This document shows, piece by piece, positions 35,926 through 45,405 of a DNA stretch of 64,000 nt. The stretch's first letter is position 1. Each line of letters begins with the position of its first letter. The stretch spans positions 266,762 to 330,761 of the forward strand of contig JANXCS010000001.1 in NCBI GenBank assembly GCA_025060105.1, in the 5' to 3' direction. Both the position numbers and the translations under genes were made by a program. The stretch comes from Pseudothermotoga sp. (GTDB taxonomy: Bacteria; Thermotogota; Thermotogae; Thermotogales; DSM-5069). The notes under the pieces were generated by a model. That model did not search any database. It was not told where the DNA came from and saw only the letters and a list, made by a program, of their open reading frames with translations.

Positions 35926-37479
35926 TCACAAGTATACATCTTCTTGCACGCGAACCTTGTCACCCCACCTCTCGATGAACCAATTTTTATCCTCAGTGTG
36001 TACGGGTAAAATGATATCTGGGTTGAGTGAATCGATGAGGTTCTCTAAATCTTTTGCGGAAAGATGACCTGAAGCATGAAATTCTTTGGTGAAGACCAAC
36101 TCTTCATCGTTGAGGATCAGCCCAAAAGGCTTTATTCCAAATTTGGCGAACCAATTTCTAAGCCTTTTGTAATCCATTTGTTGCTCTTCTGTGTAAGCTT
36201 CGCTGGTGGAATGGATGTAGATTGAACCGTTGAGTGCCTCCTCGTCTACATCGAGTATCTGTGACATGTCGAAGTATCCAGCCGCGAGTACATACCTCTG
36301 TGGATCTCGATTCAACTCTTTTGGTCCAACCAGTAAATCATTAGCTCTAGCGAAAAGGATCGCATCCTTTTCGAGTTTTGAAAGTTCAACTTTAGCCACA
36401 TGATAAACACGCACACCTTGTAACTCTTCGCTTGAAAGTTTCCACGTACTTTCGATCTCTCCCATCAATCTCAGATAAGCGAAATCCTTAGGTGGAAGCA
36501 CTAACACTCTGTCACATTCCTGCGCCACTTTTAAAAAGGTCATGAGTCTCTCTAAATGTTTGGTTGGAAAGTCCGCTATCACCAGCTTTCTCGCTTTTGA
36601 GGTTACTTCCAAGGTGTTTTCATAGACTGTACGTTCGTCGTTCACAGAATCGTTCTCTCGATTGACTCTGGTTCCCTCCACTATGAGAACCATAGGTTTG
36701 CTTTTGAGACTTCTAAGTCGCCTGACTTCTTCAACGAATTTTTCTGTCCTTTGAGAAAGTGCCAACCTTCTCTCGCCAAGTTTTTCAATCCAAAATTCTT
36801 TTTCTTCGCGTGCAGGACTAGCTCTCAAATCACCAGTATAGATCAGCAGAATATCGTCAACTTCCACGCACAGTGCAGCAGCACCGAGTACCGAATGGTA
36901 AACTGGTAAGACCATCATGAACCAAGGCCAACATTGTGATGATTCTATGAAGTCGAAATTTTCTTCAGAAAAACTCACCGAATTTTGGAGACATATTTTC
37001 CTTTTCTTCTTCTTTTTATCAGGAATGAGTACGTCTTCTCGTATGTGCTCATCGTTCGATGGCGCTCTTGTTTTTATCGCTAACTGTTCCCACACGAAGG
37101 GTCTCAATTGATCGGCGACGTTCAACAAAGCAAAGGTTTCACTGGTCATCACTAGCGGAATATGCTCGTGAATCAGTCCCACAAAGCCCGAATGATCTGA
37201 GTGGGCATGGCTCAAGAAAGTGAATTTGATTTTTTCTTTGCTTTCAAATCTGGGTGGGAGCAAGTCCGTTCTGTATATGTCCATCTTGGGGATGAGATCG
37301 AGTTTGAGCAGGTCTTGAAGAATTTTTCCAGATCTGGGTTTCAGATACTCTTCAAAGTAGCAAGACCAACGTTTGAAGTTCAAACCAAAATCGAGTAGAA
37401 AACTTTCACCGCTTTCTGAGCTAATCAATATCTTGTTCCCTCCAATGCAATCATGTCCATCCAGTAATTTTATGCGCAT
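35926..37479 (-). CDS. MBL-fold metallo-hydrolase with RMMBL C-terminal motif
   Basis: A 517-residue metallo-beta-lactamase-fold protein starting at the ATG at 37479, 6 nt after GGGAGGT. The metal motif is TFLSHAHSDHSGF (about residue 67), with a second histidine in VYHSVLGAAA and an aspartate in LIYTGDLRASP. The C-terminal part has HASGHLSAKDLENLI and ILPVHTEDKNWF, the RMMBL pattern of RNase J/CPSF-like enzymes. It has a lysine run (KKKKKRK) in an insertion after the metal motif. The relation to RNA-processing nucleases is an inference; the substrate is unknown. Confidence 0.78.
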   Translation of the reverse strand: MRIKLLDGHDCIGGNKILISSESGESFLLDFGLNFKRWSCYFEEYLKPRSGKILQDLLKLDLIPKMDIYRTDLLPPRFESKEKIKFTFLSHAHSDHSGFVGLIHEHIPLVMTSETFALLNVADQLRPFVWEQLAIKTRAPSNDEHIREDVLIPDKKKKKRKICLQNSVSFSEENFDFIESSQCWPWFMMVLPVYHSVLGAAALCVEVDDILLIYTGDLRASPAREEKEFWIEKLGERRLALSQRTEKFVEEVRRLRSLKSKPMVLIVEGTRVNRENDSVNDERTVYENTLEVTSKARKLVIADFPTKHLERLMTFLKVAQECDRVLVLPPKDFAYLRLMGEIESTWKLSSEELQGVRVYHVAKVELSKLEKDAILFARANDLLVGPKELNRDPQRYVLAAGYFDMSQILDVDEEALNGSIYIHSTSEAYTEEQQMDYKRLRNWFAKFGIKPFGLILNDEELVFTKEFHASGHLSAKDLENLIDSLNPDIILPVHTEDKNWFIERWGDKVRVQEDVYL

Positions 37480-37587
37480 TCTAGAACCTCCCAATCTATG
37501 AAATTTTAACATTTCGAACCTTTCAGCTGATTTTATGGTTTAATAGAATGAATATGAAAACAATCGGAACAAGGTAGTTGAATTTTC

Positions 37588-40512
37588 GTGAGGTGGACAG
37601 TCAAGCAAGTTGATCAAAATGAGTTGAACAAGCTTGTCGAATCTTTGAATATCAGTGGTTTTTTGGCAAGATTGTTGATAAACCGTGGGATCAAAGAACC
37701 AGAAGAAGCTCTAAAGTTTTTGAATCCATCGAAAGAGGATTTGCACGATCCATTTCTCCTTAAGGATATGACCACGGCTGTTGATATACTTGTGCGTGCT
37801 AGAAATACTGGAAAAATGGTTCTGGTCTATGGTGATTACGATGTGGACGGAATCACCGGTGCTGTCGTGCTCAAAGAATTTCTCCAAAACAACGGATGGA
37901 ACGTTTCACACTACATTCCAAAGCGTATGGATGAAGGTTATGGGCTTCAGCCCGGAGTGCTCGAGCATTTCAGAAGGGAAGGCGCAGGGGTGCTCCTAAC
38001 CGTTGATTGCGGTGTTACAGCTGTTGATGCTGTACGACTCGCTAAGACGATGGGGTACGACGTTGTCATCACAGACCATCACGAAACCGGAGAGGTTCTT
38101 CCCGCTGGTGATGCCATATTGGATCCAAAAAGGAAGGATGATGAATATCCGTTTAAAGATCTTGCAGGAGTTGGTGTGGCGTTCAAATTGATCAGCGCAA
38201 TAGCATCGCGCCTGAGGATGAATCAGGAAGAAGTCTTGAAGTATCTGGATCTAGTGGCACTTGGAACGATTGCTGATATGGTCAAACTGATAGATGAGAA
38301 CCGTTTCATAGTTAAAGAAGGTCTTGAAAGAATGAAGAGGACTGACCGACCGGGCCTCGCAATGTTACTCTCGAGACTTCAAATAAGTGAGCCAGATTCG
38401 AGGGACATAGGATTTCGTGTCGCCCCAAAAATCAATGCGGCTGGTAGACTGGATGCAGCGCATGATGCTTTCGATCTCTTGACAACACGGGATTACAACT
38501 TGGTTGTTCAGTTGATTGACCTTTTGTTCGAATACAACGCTACTAGGCAAGAAATCGAAGCACAGATATTTGAAAATGCGGTAGAGCAAATAGAGCGTGG
38601 AAAGCTTGATAAGCGATCGATCATCGTTGTGAGAGGTAGAGAATGGCATGTAGGTGTTATTGGCATCGTTGCAGCGCGTTTGTGTCACAGGTACAACAAA
38701 CCCGTGATAGTCATATCCGAAGGACCAGATGGTGCTAGAGCTTCGGCCCGAAGTGTACCTGGTGTGAACTTGATAGATGTTCTTCAACCGTTCTTAGAAT
38801 ATTTCGAGGAATTTGGAGGTCATTCTTTAGCTGTCGGTTTCAGCTTGAATTCTGAAACTGTAGACTATTTCATCGAAGCACTCAGAAATTATGATATCCC
38901 TCAAGACGACCGGGCAACGAGTCTTGAAGTTGATGCCGTACTGAAATTGGAAGAAATCGATGAAGATTTGGTGAATGAACTTCGAAAACTTGAGCCTTTC
39001 GGTCATGGAAATCCGGAACCGCTATTTCTATGTGAGAACGTGAAAGTTGAAACCGTTAAACTCTTTGGGCAGAATCAATCCAATGTGAAACTGATTATGA
39101 GTTCGAACGGAAAAAAGTTTGAAGCAACCGGTTTCGGTATAGGTCATCTGTTTGGAACAAATTTCTATGAGCCGATGAAGATGAACATGGTCTTCACATT
39201 GCGAGGTAAAATATCCAACTTGTACGTGGTGGATGCCGAGATAAATGAGAGTGCTCTCTCTTCAGATTATGTAACCTATCAAGAACCCGAATTGAAGCAC
39301 AGATTGAGCCATTTAGAAGAAATTATACCTGACCCTTTGACTGGAAATTTGCTGGTTTTGGACCTGCGCTTCAGAAACGCATTTTTCTACTGGTTGTTCA
39401 CGGTGAGTAGAAAAAAATGTGCTGTGATCTCAATGAACAACATTCTCTCGATGCAGTTATATTACACTCTATTGAGGTATATCGATCGCCCGATAGACTA
39501 CCTCAATTCATTGAACTTCCAGCCGAAGACCAACCACGCTTTCATGACTTTGAGTTACTTCCTGGCCAATTTGAATGACGCAATGAAGAGATACGACCTG
39601 TTCGTCATAAATGAACTGGCCTTGCTGGGAGAATTCCGCACGGAAGAGCAAGTGACATCCCTTTTCAATGTGGTTAGTACGATGCCGGAACGTTTCTTAG
39701 CCATCAGTGTTAAGCGTCCTGATTGGCTTTATGATCTCGCAGCTGCCTTGAATCTGGTACCAGTTTATGAAAGAGTGTGCAAGCCGACTTATGGATTGAT
39801 CGATGCACCCGGTCAGCTCGATACCTTTTTGAACGACACCAGTTGCGTTTTGTTCTCCAATAGCAAAAACCTAGCTGAGTTTTACAAAAAGTGTTCGATT
39901 TTGGGCCAGAATGTGGTCGTTTACTCACACAGCATGAAAATTGGTCAAAAGTTATCTGTTCTGAATTTCCTCAAAAAGAAGAAACCAAAACTTTTGCTCA
40001 GCTCTACCAACACTGACGGGCTTCCCAACATTTTAGGAGAGGAAGCCCAGATCATCATGGCTGACAGCCCTTTGACGCTCTTTGAGATCTTAGATGCTGT
40101 ACCATTTGAAGGTACATTTCAACTGTTGAGCTTGAATTTCACTGAATCAGATGTGAGCAAAAGAAAGCACGAAATAGAAGAACTTTTTCCAAACTTAGAG
40201 TTCGTTGGTAACTTACTGCACGAAATGGGTCGATCGATGCGAGTCGATGAATTTCTGGATGTACTCGTGGTCAATGGTTATGCGAGAAACAGATCTTACG
40301 CCAAGATCCTCTTGCATATATTCAAAGAACTTGGAGCACGTGAAGTAGAAGGGAAACTGGATTTATCATTCGTTGACGTATCTCGAACCTCACTCAGGTT
40401 GAGCGAGGGAGAGTTAGAGAGACAATACTTTGAGAGGTTTGTTGAAAACTTCCTTGCACAGCGGGCGAAAGGGATCTACAGAGCTCTTTCAAACCCGCGG
40501 GTCGTGATATGA
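37588..40512 (+). CDS. recJ: Single-stranded-DNA exonuclease RecJ with long C-terminal extension
   Basis: A 974-residue RecJ. The DHH phosphoesterase motifs are VYGDYDVDGITGAVVL (about 77-92), LTVDCGV and VITDHHET. The DHHA1 domain includes ASARSVPGVNL and GGHSLAVGFS (about 410). An OB-fold follows. About 400 further residues with helicase-like or nuclease-like character follow, not recognised by me. RecJ degrades 5' single strands in mismatch and recombination repair. The GTG start has only a weak upstream site. It overlaps ruvX by 4 nt. Confidence 0.93.
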   Translation: MRWTVKQVDQNELNKLVESLNISGFLARLLINRGIKEPEEALKFLNPSKEDLHDPFLLKDMTTAVDILVRARNTGKMVLVYGDYDVDGITGAVVLKEFLQNNGWNVSHYIPKRMDEGYGLQPGVLEHFRREGAGVLLTVDCGVTAVDAVRLAKTMGYDVVITDHHETGEVLPAGDAILDPKRKDDEYPFKDLAGVGVAFKLISAIASRLRMNQEEVLKYLDLVALGTIADMVKLIDENRFIVKEGLERMKRTDRPGLAMLLSRLQISEPDSRDIGFRVAPKINAAGRLDAAHDAFDLLTTRDYNLVVQLIDLLFEYNATRQEIEAQIFENAVEQIERGKLDKRSIIVVRGREWHVGVIGIVAARLCHRYNKPVIVISEGPDGARASARSVPGVNLIDVLQPFLEYFEEFGGHSLAVGFSLNSETVDYFIEALRNYDIPQDDRATSLEVDAVLKLEEIDEDLVNELRKLEPFGHGNPEPLFLCENVKVETVKLFGQNQSNVKLIMSSNGKKFEATGFGIGHLFGTNFYEPMKMNMVFTLRGKISNLYVVDAEINESALSSDYVTYQEPELKHRLSHLEEIIPDPLTGNLLVLDLRFRNAFFYWLFTVSRKKCAVISMNNILSMQLYYTLLRYIDRPIDYLNSLNFQPKTNHAFMTLSYFLANLNDAMKRYDLFVINELALLGEFRTEEQVTSLFNVVSTMPERFLAISVKRPDWLYDLAAALNLVPVYERVCKPTYGLIDAPGQLDTFLNDTSCVLFSNSKNLAEFYKKCSILGQNVVVYSHSMKIGQKLSVLNFLKKKKPKLLLSSTNTDGLPNILGEEAQIIMADSPLTLFEILDAVPFEGTFQLLSLNFTESDVSKRKHEIEELFPNLEFVGNLLHEMGRSMRVDEFLDVLVVNGYARNRSYAKILLHIFKELGAREVEGKLDLSFVDVSRTSLRLSEGELERQYFERFVENFLAQRAKGIYRALSNPRVVI

Positions 40513-41150
40513 AAATCGTTGCCGTAGACTACGGTGAGAAAAAGTGTGGTGTCGCGATTGGAGAGAGAGTGCCATCGGAAGCCTTCACCGTTGATAGGGT
40601 AAAATTGCTCGAGTTTCTGCGACAATGCGATGCACATATCATCGTGGTTGGAATTCCTTTCTCCATGACTGGTAGGTATTCAAGACAGACTTTCGAGTGT
40701 GTTGGCTTTGCTGAAAAGCTCATGAAGAAGTTACGGAAAGAAGTTTTCTTGGTGGATGAGAGACTCTCAAGCAAGATGTTTCGAAATAGGGAACACGTGG
40801 ACAGTCTCAGCGCCGTTGAAATATTCGAAAGGTTTGTCTCGAAAGGTTCGGGTATCTATTCACTCAAAAAACCACAGTTGTTACCAGAAGGACTCGTCGA
40901 GGAAGTGACAAAACTGTTTGGTAAATTGCTGATCGCTGATTTGTCGGATGTCAGACTCTGTCGAAAGAACTGTGTGGTCCTTCAAAAAGAACCATATTAC
41001 GCTTATCTGTTTTACAAAAAAGGTTGCCACGTCGAACGAGACGAACGTTTCTTGGAAGACTTTGCACCGTTTGATATCATTGTTACATGGAAAGAAACTG
41101 TCGAACTTAAGAAGTTTTTGAGTCCAAATGGAAAGATAGTGTGCCTGTAG
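40509..41150 (+). CDS. ruvX: RuvX/YqgF-type RNase H-fold nuclease with C-terminal extension
   Basis: The first ~135 residues match the YqgF/RuvX family: MKIVAVDYGEKKCGVAIGE, VVGIPFSMTGRYSRQ and FLVDERLSS carry the acidic catalytic sites. The family makes or matures Holliday junctions or 16S rRNA ends. A further ~80 residues, about twice the usual family tail, are unrecognised. The ATG overlaps the recJ stop (ATGA). The last three codons and the TAG stop lie inside the tRNA-Arg gene. It is cotranscribed with recJ. Confidence 0.8.
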   Translation: MKIVAVDYGEKKCGVAIGERVPSEAFTVDRVKLLEFLRQCDAHIIVVGIPFSMTGRYSRQTFECVGFAEKLMKKLRKEVFLVDERLSSKMFRNREHVDSLSAVEIFERFVSKGSGIYSLKKPQLLPEGLVEEVTKLFGKLLIADLSDVRLCRKNCVVLQKEPYYAYLFYKKGCHVERDERFLEDFAPFDIIVTWKETVELKKFLSPNGKIVCL

Positions 41151-41217
41151 CTCAAATGGATAGAGCGCTGGACTCCGGATCCAGAGGTTGCGGGTTCGAC
41201 TCCCGCCAGGCACGCCA
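41141..41217 (+). tRNA. tRNA-Arg (anticodon CCG)
   Basis: Cloverleaf with acceptor GTGCCTG/CAGGCAC, D-arm GCTC...GAGC, anticodon arm CTGGA-CTCCGGA-TCCAG (CCG, for arginine CGG), T-arm GCGGG-TTCGACT-CCCGC and an encoded CCA. The 5' end overlaps the ruvX coding region by 10 nt; the TAG stop uses the T8-A9-G10 bases of the tRNA. No dedicated promoter or terminator is visible, so it must be processed from the recJ-ruvX-mreB transcript. Confidence 0.97.
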
Positions 41218-41247
41218 GAAATGTCTTCTATATTGGAGGTGTGATCT

Positions 41248-42258
41248 TTGCCTAAAGGTGATCTGGGTATAGATCTTGGAACAGCGAGTTTCATAGTTTA
41301 CCAGCGTGGAAAAGGTATAGTCATATTCGAGCCTTCAGTTGTTGCAATATCTGAAAAAACCGGTGAAATTGTGGCCATCGGTGAGGAAGCCAAAAAGATG
41401 CTCGGTAAGACTCCGGAGTCTTACAAGGCTGTGAAACCTATGAAAGATGGTGTGATAGCCGACTACAAAGTCATCGAAGCTGTGATCAAAGAGTTCATTA
41501 ACAGAACTGTGAAAAAGTCTTTCTTCTTTAAACCTGAACTTGTGATAGGTATCCCCACCAAGGCCACGAGTGTCGAACGAAGGGCGGTTTTTGAAGCGGC
41601 ACTGAACGCTGGCGCAAGACAAGTACACGTTGTGACCGAACCTATCGCCGCAGCTATAGGTGCAGGGATTGACGTTATGAAGTCTGAAGGCAGCATGATC
41701 GTTGATATAGGTGGTGGTACAACAGACATAGCTGTCATGAGTCTTGGAGGTGTTGTGGTTGGAGATTCGATCAAGCTTGCAGGCAACGCCATGGATGAAG
41801 CGATTGTTAAATTCGTTCGCAGGAAACACGGCTTGGTCGTTGGCGAACCCACGGCAGAACAGGTGAAGATCAAAATAGGAAAAGTCCACCCGAGCTTAGA
41901 AACATATCAAATGGAGATCAAAGGAAGGGATGCTGTGACTGGCTTGCCGAGAACGGACATAATAACGAGTGATGATGTAATGGAAACTTTGAAGCCTCTC
42001 GTTGAAACCTTAATTGGAAGAATAAAGATGGTGCTCGAAAAAACTCCACCTGAACTCGCAGCGGACATCATAGAGCGTGGCATCGTACTTACGGGAGGCG
42101 GGGCACTCTTGAGGGGGCTCGACAAGTTGATGAGCGAAGAGCTCGGCGTCAGAACCATCATAGCTGAGGATCCTATTACGTGTGTAGCGAGAGGAACGGG
42201 CGTACTACTTGAAGATCCTTTGCTTCTCAAAGCCGTCGCAGTGTCCTACGCGAGGTGA
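41248..42258 (+). CDS. mreB: Cell-shape actin homologue MreB
   Basis: A 336-residue MreB. It has LGIDLGTASFIVY (phosphate 1), VDIGGGTTDIAVMSLGG (phosphate 2) and IVLTGGGALLRGLDKL (adenosine site). MreB polymerises with ATP along the inner membrane and positions cell-wall synthesis to keep rods elongated. The TTG start follows GGAGGTGATC. It leads a run with two flagellar rod genes, and is 30 nt after tRNA-Arg. Confidence 0.95.
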   Translation: MPKGDLGIDLGTASFIVYQRGKGIVIFEPSVVAISEKTGEIVAIGEEAKKMLGKTPESYKAVKPMKDGVIADYKVIEAVIKEFINRTVKKSFFFKPELVIGIPTKATSVERRAVFEAALNAGARQVHVVTEPIAAAIGAGIDVMKSEGSMIVDIGGGTTDIAVMSLGGVVVGDSIKLAGNAMDEAIVKFVRRKHGLVVGEPTAEQVKIKIGKVHPSLETYQMEIKGRDAVTGLPRTDIITSDDVMETLKPLVETLIGRIKMVLEKTPPELAADIIERGIVLTGGGALLRGLDKLMSEELGVRTIIAEDPITCVARGTGVLLEDPLLLKAVAVSYAR

Positions 42259-42262
42259 TCGA

Positions 42263-43012
42263 ATGGTAAGGGCTATCTACACTGCGGCGATGGGAATGCT
42301 GTCCGACGCTTTCAAACTCGATTCAACAGCGAACAATTTAGCCAACGTCGATACGGCAGGTTATAAAAAAGACATACCCACGTTCAGTGCGTACCAGGAG
42401 CGTTCAGTATACCTATCGAGTGATAGGAAAACGCCTATAGGAACTTTACCATACAGTTGCGTGGTAGACAGGGTCTATATTGATCCCAGTGAAGGTGCCC
42501 TTCTCTACACGGCGAATCCACTCGACCTCGCAATAGTTGGAAGCGGTTATTTCGCCGTTCAAAGGCAGAATGAGGTTTTCTACACTCGTGCCGGTAACTT
42601 CAAGCTCGATCCTGAAGGTTACATTGTTAACGCCGATGGCCTGAGATTGCTCGATGTGAACGCTCAACCGATCGTTTTTCAACACGGTTATTCTATCGAC
42701 GAAGAGGGATTCGTGAGAGATGGTGCTGGCAATACGGTCACGAGAATCGCTGTTTACAGTTTCGAATCGGAACGGGACTTGAGGAAATACGGTTACACGC
42801 TTTTCTCACCAACGGAAGAGAGTGGTCCCCCTGTGGCTGCGAACAACTTTAGGATTCTTTCCGGCCACGTCGAACTATCAAACGTGAATGCTGTGACGGA
42901 AATGGTCAAGATGATAGAACTTCAGAGACATTTTGAGATCACACAAAAGGTAGTACTAGCGGAAGATGAAATGTTTGCCAAGTTGTTCTCACAAGTTGCA
43001 ACGCTAAGGTGA
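42263..43012 (+). CDS. flgF: Flagellar basal-body rod protein (FlgF-type)
   Basis: The 249-residue product belongs to the FlgF/FlgG family: N-terminal VRAIYTAAMGMLSDAFKLDSTANNLANVDTAGYKK, with the ANNLAN motif, and C-terminal VNAVTEMVKMIELQRHFEITQKV. These helices form the rod wall. As the first of two paralogues it is probably FlgF; the assignment between FlgF and FlgG is by order and length. The ATG at 42263 follows GAGGTGATCG at ideal spacing. It is followed by flgG after 14 nt. Confidence 0.85.
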   Translation: MVRAIYTAAMGMLSDAFKLDSTANNLANVDTAGYKKDIPTFSAYQERSVYLSSDRKTPIGTLPYSCVVDRVYIDPSEGALLYTANPLDLAIVGSGYFAVQRQNEVFYTRAGNFKLDPEGYIVNADGLRLLDVNAQPIVFQHGYSIDEEGFVRDGAGNTVTRIAVYSFESERDLRKYGYTLFSPTEESGPPVAANNFRILSGHVELSNVNAVTEMVKMIELQRHFEITQKVVLAEDEMFAKLFSQVATLR

Positions 43013-43026
43013 TGGAGGTGTGAACC

Positions 43027-43812
43027 ATGATGATTTCCTTATATTCCGCAGCGACAGGAATGTGGGCCCAACAGTACAAACTTGATACGGTTTCGAACAA
43101 TCTCGCAAATGTTGATACTACGAGCTATAAAAAGCTCAGAGCTGAGTTTCAAGATTTGGTCTATCAGTACTACAAGAACGCTGGTACACCCACAGCTCAG
43201 AATTCCATCATCCCAACTGGTATATATGTCGGTCATGGAGTGAGACTGAGCGCTACAACTAGGATATTCACCATTGGAAACATGGAACATACGGGCAACG
43301 CGTTGGATTTAGCCATCGCGGGGGATGGATTCTTTCAAATACAACTTCAAGACGGTAGGATCGCATATACGCGTGATGGTAGTTTCAAGATCGACAGTGA
43401 AGGCAGAATCGTGACGGCGAATGGTTTGACTTTGGTCCCAAACATCGTTGTCCCTAACGATGCTGTCGCAATAAACGTATCACCTGATGGTATCGTTTCT
43501 GCTGAGATGCAAGATGGTACAGTCCAAAACCTTGGAACGATTGTTCTGGTTCGCTTCGTCAATCCCGCCGGATTGAAAGCCATAGGGGACAATTTGTACG
43601 TTCAGACTGTTGCCTCCGGTGAACCGATCGAAGGGACGCCGAATCAAGATGGCTTCGGTGCGATACAGCAAGGTTACCTTGAAAAATCCAACGTCGACGT
43701 TGTGAAAGAGATGGTGGACATGATCATCGCTCAGCGCGCGTATGAATTGAATGCAAGAACGATCCAAACAGCCGATGATATGCTACGAACAGTTTCCACA
43801 CTGAAACGTTGA
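43027..43812 (+). CDS. flgG: Flagellar basal-body rod protein FlgG
   Basis: The 261-residue product begins MMISLYSAATGMWAQQYKLDTVSNNLANVDTTSYKK, with SNNLAN, and ends VDVVKEMVDMIIAQRAYELNARTIQTADDMLRT, which is the classic FlgG pattern. FlgG forms the distal rod of the flagellum outside the inner membrane. It is translated from ATG behind GGAGGTGTG. A terminator lies 130 nt downstream. Confidence 0.93.
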   Translation: MMISLYSAATGMWAQQYKLDTVSNNLANVDTTSYKKLRAEFQDLVYQYYKNAGTPTAQNSIIPTGIYVGHGVRLSATTRIFTIGNMEHTGNALDLAIAGDGFFQIQLQDGRIAYTRDGSFKIDSEGRIVTANGLTLVPNIVVPNDAVAINVSPDGIVSAEMQDGTVQNLGTIVLVRFVNPAGLKAIGDNLYVQTVASGEPIEGTPNQDGFGAIQQGYLEKSNVDVVKEMVDMIIAQRAYELNARTIQTADDMLRTVSTLKR

Positions 43813-43941
43813 TGACCTCGAAGTAGCTTGAATGTAGTTAGCCGCATCGATCTAGTACAAGAATTCAACTTGCTTGAGTCTCAATCTGTGGTTTTGTACC
43901 CTTCGTTCATAATATTTGCCACTGTCGTTCGTAAAGTTCTG

Positions 43942-43965
43942 CCGAGCTATACTGCTCGGTTTTTT
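43942..43965 (+). terminator. Intrinsic terminator of the recJ-flgG run
   Basis: A 6-bp CCGAGC/GCTCGG stem with loop TATACT is followed by TTTTTT. It lies 130 nt after flgG and just before the promoter of the next gene. Confidence 0.85.
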
Positions 43966-43972
43966 GTAAATT

Positions 43973-44000
43973 TTGGAACTCTCCCTCTCCTTGGTAAAAT
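43973..44000 (+). promoter_or_regulatory. Promoter of the lpdA operon
   Basis: -35-like TTGGAA (43973-43978), a 16-nt spacer and -10 TAAAAT (43995-44000) are directly downstream of the terminator and 33 nt before the ATG. Confidence 0.5.
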
Positions 44001-44033
44001 CTTCATGGCATGCAAGGCTACGGAGGTGGTTCA

Positions 44034-45389
44034 ATGTACGATGCCTTAGTTATTGGAGCAGGTCCAGGAGGATACGTTGCGGCGATAAAGCTTGCCCAGC
44101 GAGGTAAGCATGTTGCGGTTGTTGAAAGGTCACACCTCGGTGGCACTTGTACCAACTGGGGTTGCATCCCCACCAAGGCCATGTTGACATCTGCTCATTT
44201 GTATAAGAGCATGGTTGAGAAAGCTGCCGAGCTAGGAGTTTCGGCAGAAAGGGTTGTACCTGATTTTTCGAAGATCAAGAGCCACATGAACAAGTCGGTG
44301 GTGGCATCCAGGAAAGGCATAGAGTACCTTTTCAAAAAAAACGGAGTCGAATTGATTCTTGGAGATGCGATCGTTGAATCTCCGAATTCAGTCTCAGTCG
44401 CAGGCAAAAAGATCGAGGCCAGGCATCTCGTGATAGCGACTGGTTCCGTACCTATCCTCTTTCCACCGTTCAACGAGGTGGCTGGGATTTGGACGAGCGA
44501 TGATGTGTTCAAAATGGATCGACTCCCCGAGAGTGTCCTGATAGTCGGTGGTGGTGTGATCGGTGTTGAATTGGCGACATTTTTTTCAAGTTTGAATGTG
44601 AAGGTAGTTTTGGTGGAACTACTCGAGCACATCCTTCCAAACGAAGATGTGGATGCTGCACAGATTGTTGCAAGATCTCTCAAAAGGAAAGGTGTTGAAA
44701 TATACGAATCTTCCAAATTGATTTCGATTCAACCGGTTGAGAATGGCTATAGATCCGTCATTGAGACGAGAGAAGGTCAATTGGAGAAAAGGACTGAAAA
44801 GATCATCGTCGCAGTGGGAAGAAAGCCGAACGTCACAGAGGACATAAAAGTTCTGGGTGTAGCCATAGAAAGAGGTATCAAAACGGATGCAACGATGCGG
44901 ACGAATATACCAAATGTCTATGCTGTAGGTGACATCAGAGGTCAAATCATGCTCGCACACGTCGCCATGTACGAAGCGATCGTAGCTGCCAAGAACATCT
45001 GTGGAGAGGCAATAGAGATGGATTATTCAGCTGTACCGAACGTGATATTCACCGATCCTGAAGTGGCGAGCGTCGGTGTTAAACAAAAAGATGTTGATCC
45101 ATCAGCTGTGAAGGTTTTTTCCTTCCCCATAACGGCTAACGGCCGTGCCAGGACCATGTTGGAGAGAGAAGGTTTCGCCAAGTTCATAGCTGATGCCAGG
45201 ACGGGAAAAATCCTCGGTGCCACTGTGGTTGGTCCGTACGCAACGGAGCTCATCATGGAAGCAGCCATTGCAGTTAAACATGGTTTAACGGCGGAACAGC
45301 TTGAAGAAGTTATCCACCCACACCCAACGTTGAGTGAAATGATGCTCGGTGCGATTGAAGGTATTGTTGAAAAGCCCATACATCTGTAA
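44034..45389 (+). CDS. lpdA: Dihydrolipoamide dehydrogenase-family flavoprotein
   Basis: The 451-residue product has the FAD site VIGAGPGGYVAAIKLA, the redox disulfide GGTCTNWGCIPTKA and NAD site LIVGGGVIGVELATFF. The C-terminal HPHPTLSEMM contains the catalytic His-Glu pair. The substrate is likely the lipoyl group of a 2-oxoacid or glycine-cleavage complex; no such complex genes are nearby. The start is the ATG at 44034, behind GGAGGTGGTTC. It heads an operon with the flavin dehydrogenase genes that follow. Confidence 0.93.
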   Translation: MYDALVIGAGPGGYVAAIKLAQRGKHVAVVERSHLGGTCTNWGCIPTKAMLTSAHLYKSMVEKAAELGVSAERVVPDFSKIKSHMNKSVVASRKGIEYLFKKNGVELILGDAIVESPNSVSVAGKKIEARHLVIATGSVPILFPPFNEVAGIWTSDDVFKMDRLPESVLIVGGGVIGVELATFFSSLNVKVVLVELLEHILPNEDVDAAQIVARSLKRKGVEIYESSKLISIQPVENGYRSVIETREGQLEKRTEKIIVAVGRKPNVTEDIKVLGVAIERGIKTDATMRTNIPNVYAVGDIRGQIMLAHVAMYEAIVAAKNICGEAIEMDYSAVPNVIFTDPEVASVGVKQKDVDPSAVKVFSFPITANGRARTMLEREGFAKFIADARTGKILGATVVGPYATELIMEAAIAVKHGLTAEQLEEVIHPHPTLSEMMLGAIEGIVEKPIHL

Positions 45390-45405
45390 CGGGGAGGATG
45401 AAAAG

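Noticed and set aside
43828..44049. 73-residue plus-strand frame between flgG and lpdA
   Set aside because: It runs through the terminator and the lpdA promoter, has no ribosome binding site and no recognisable protein features.
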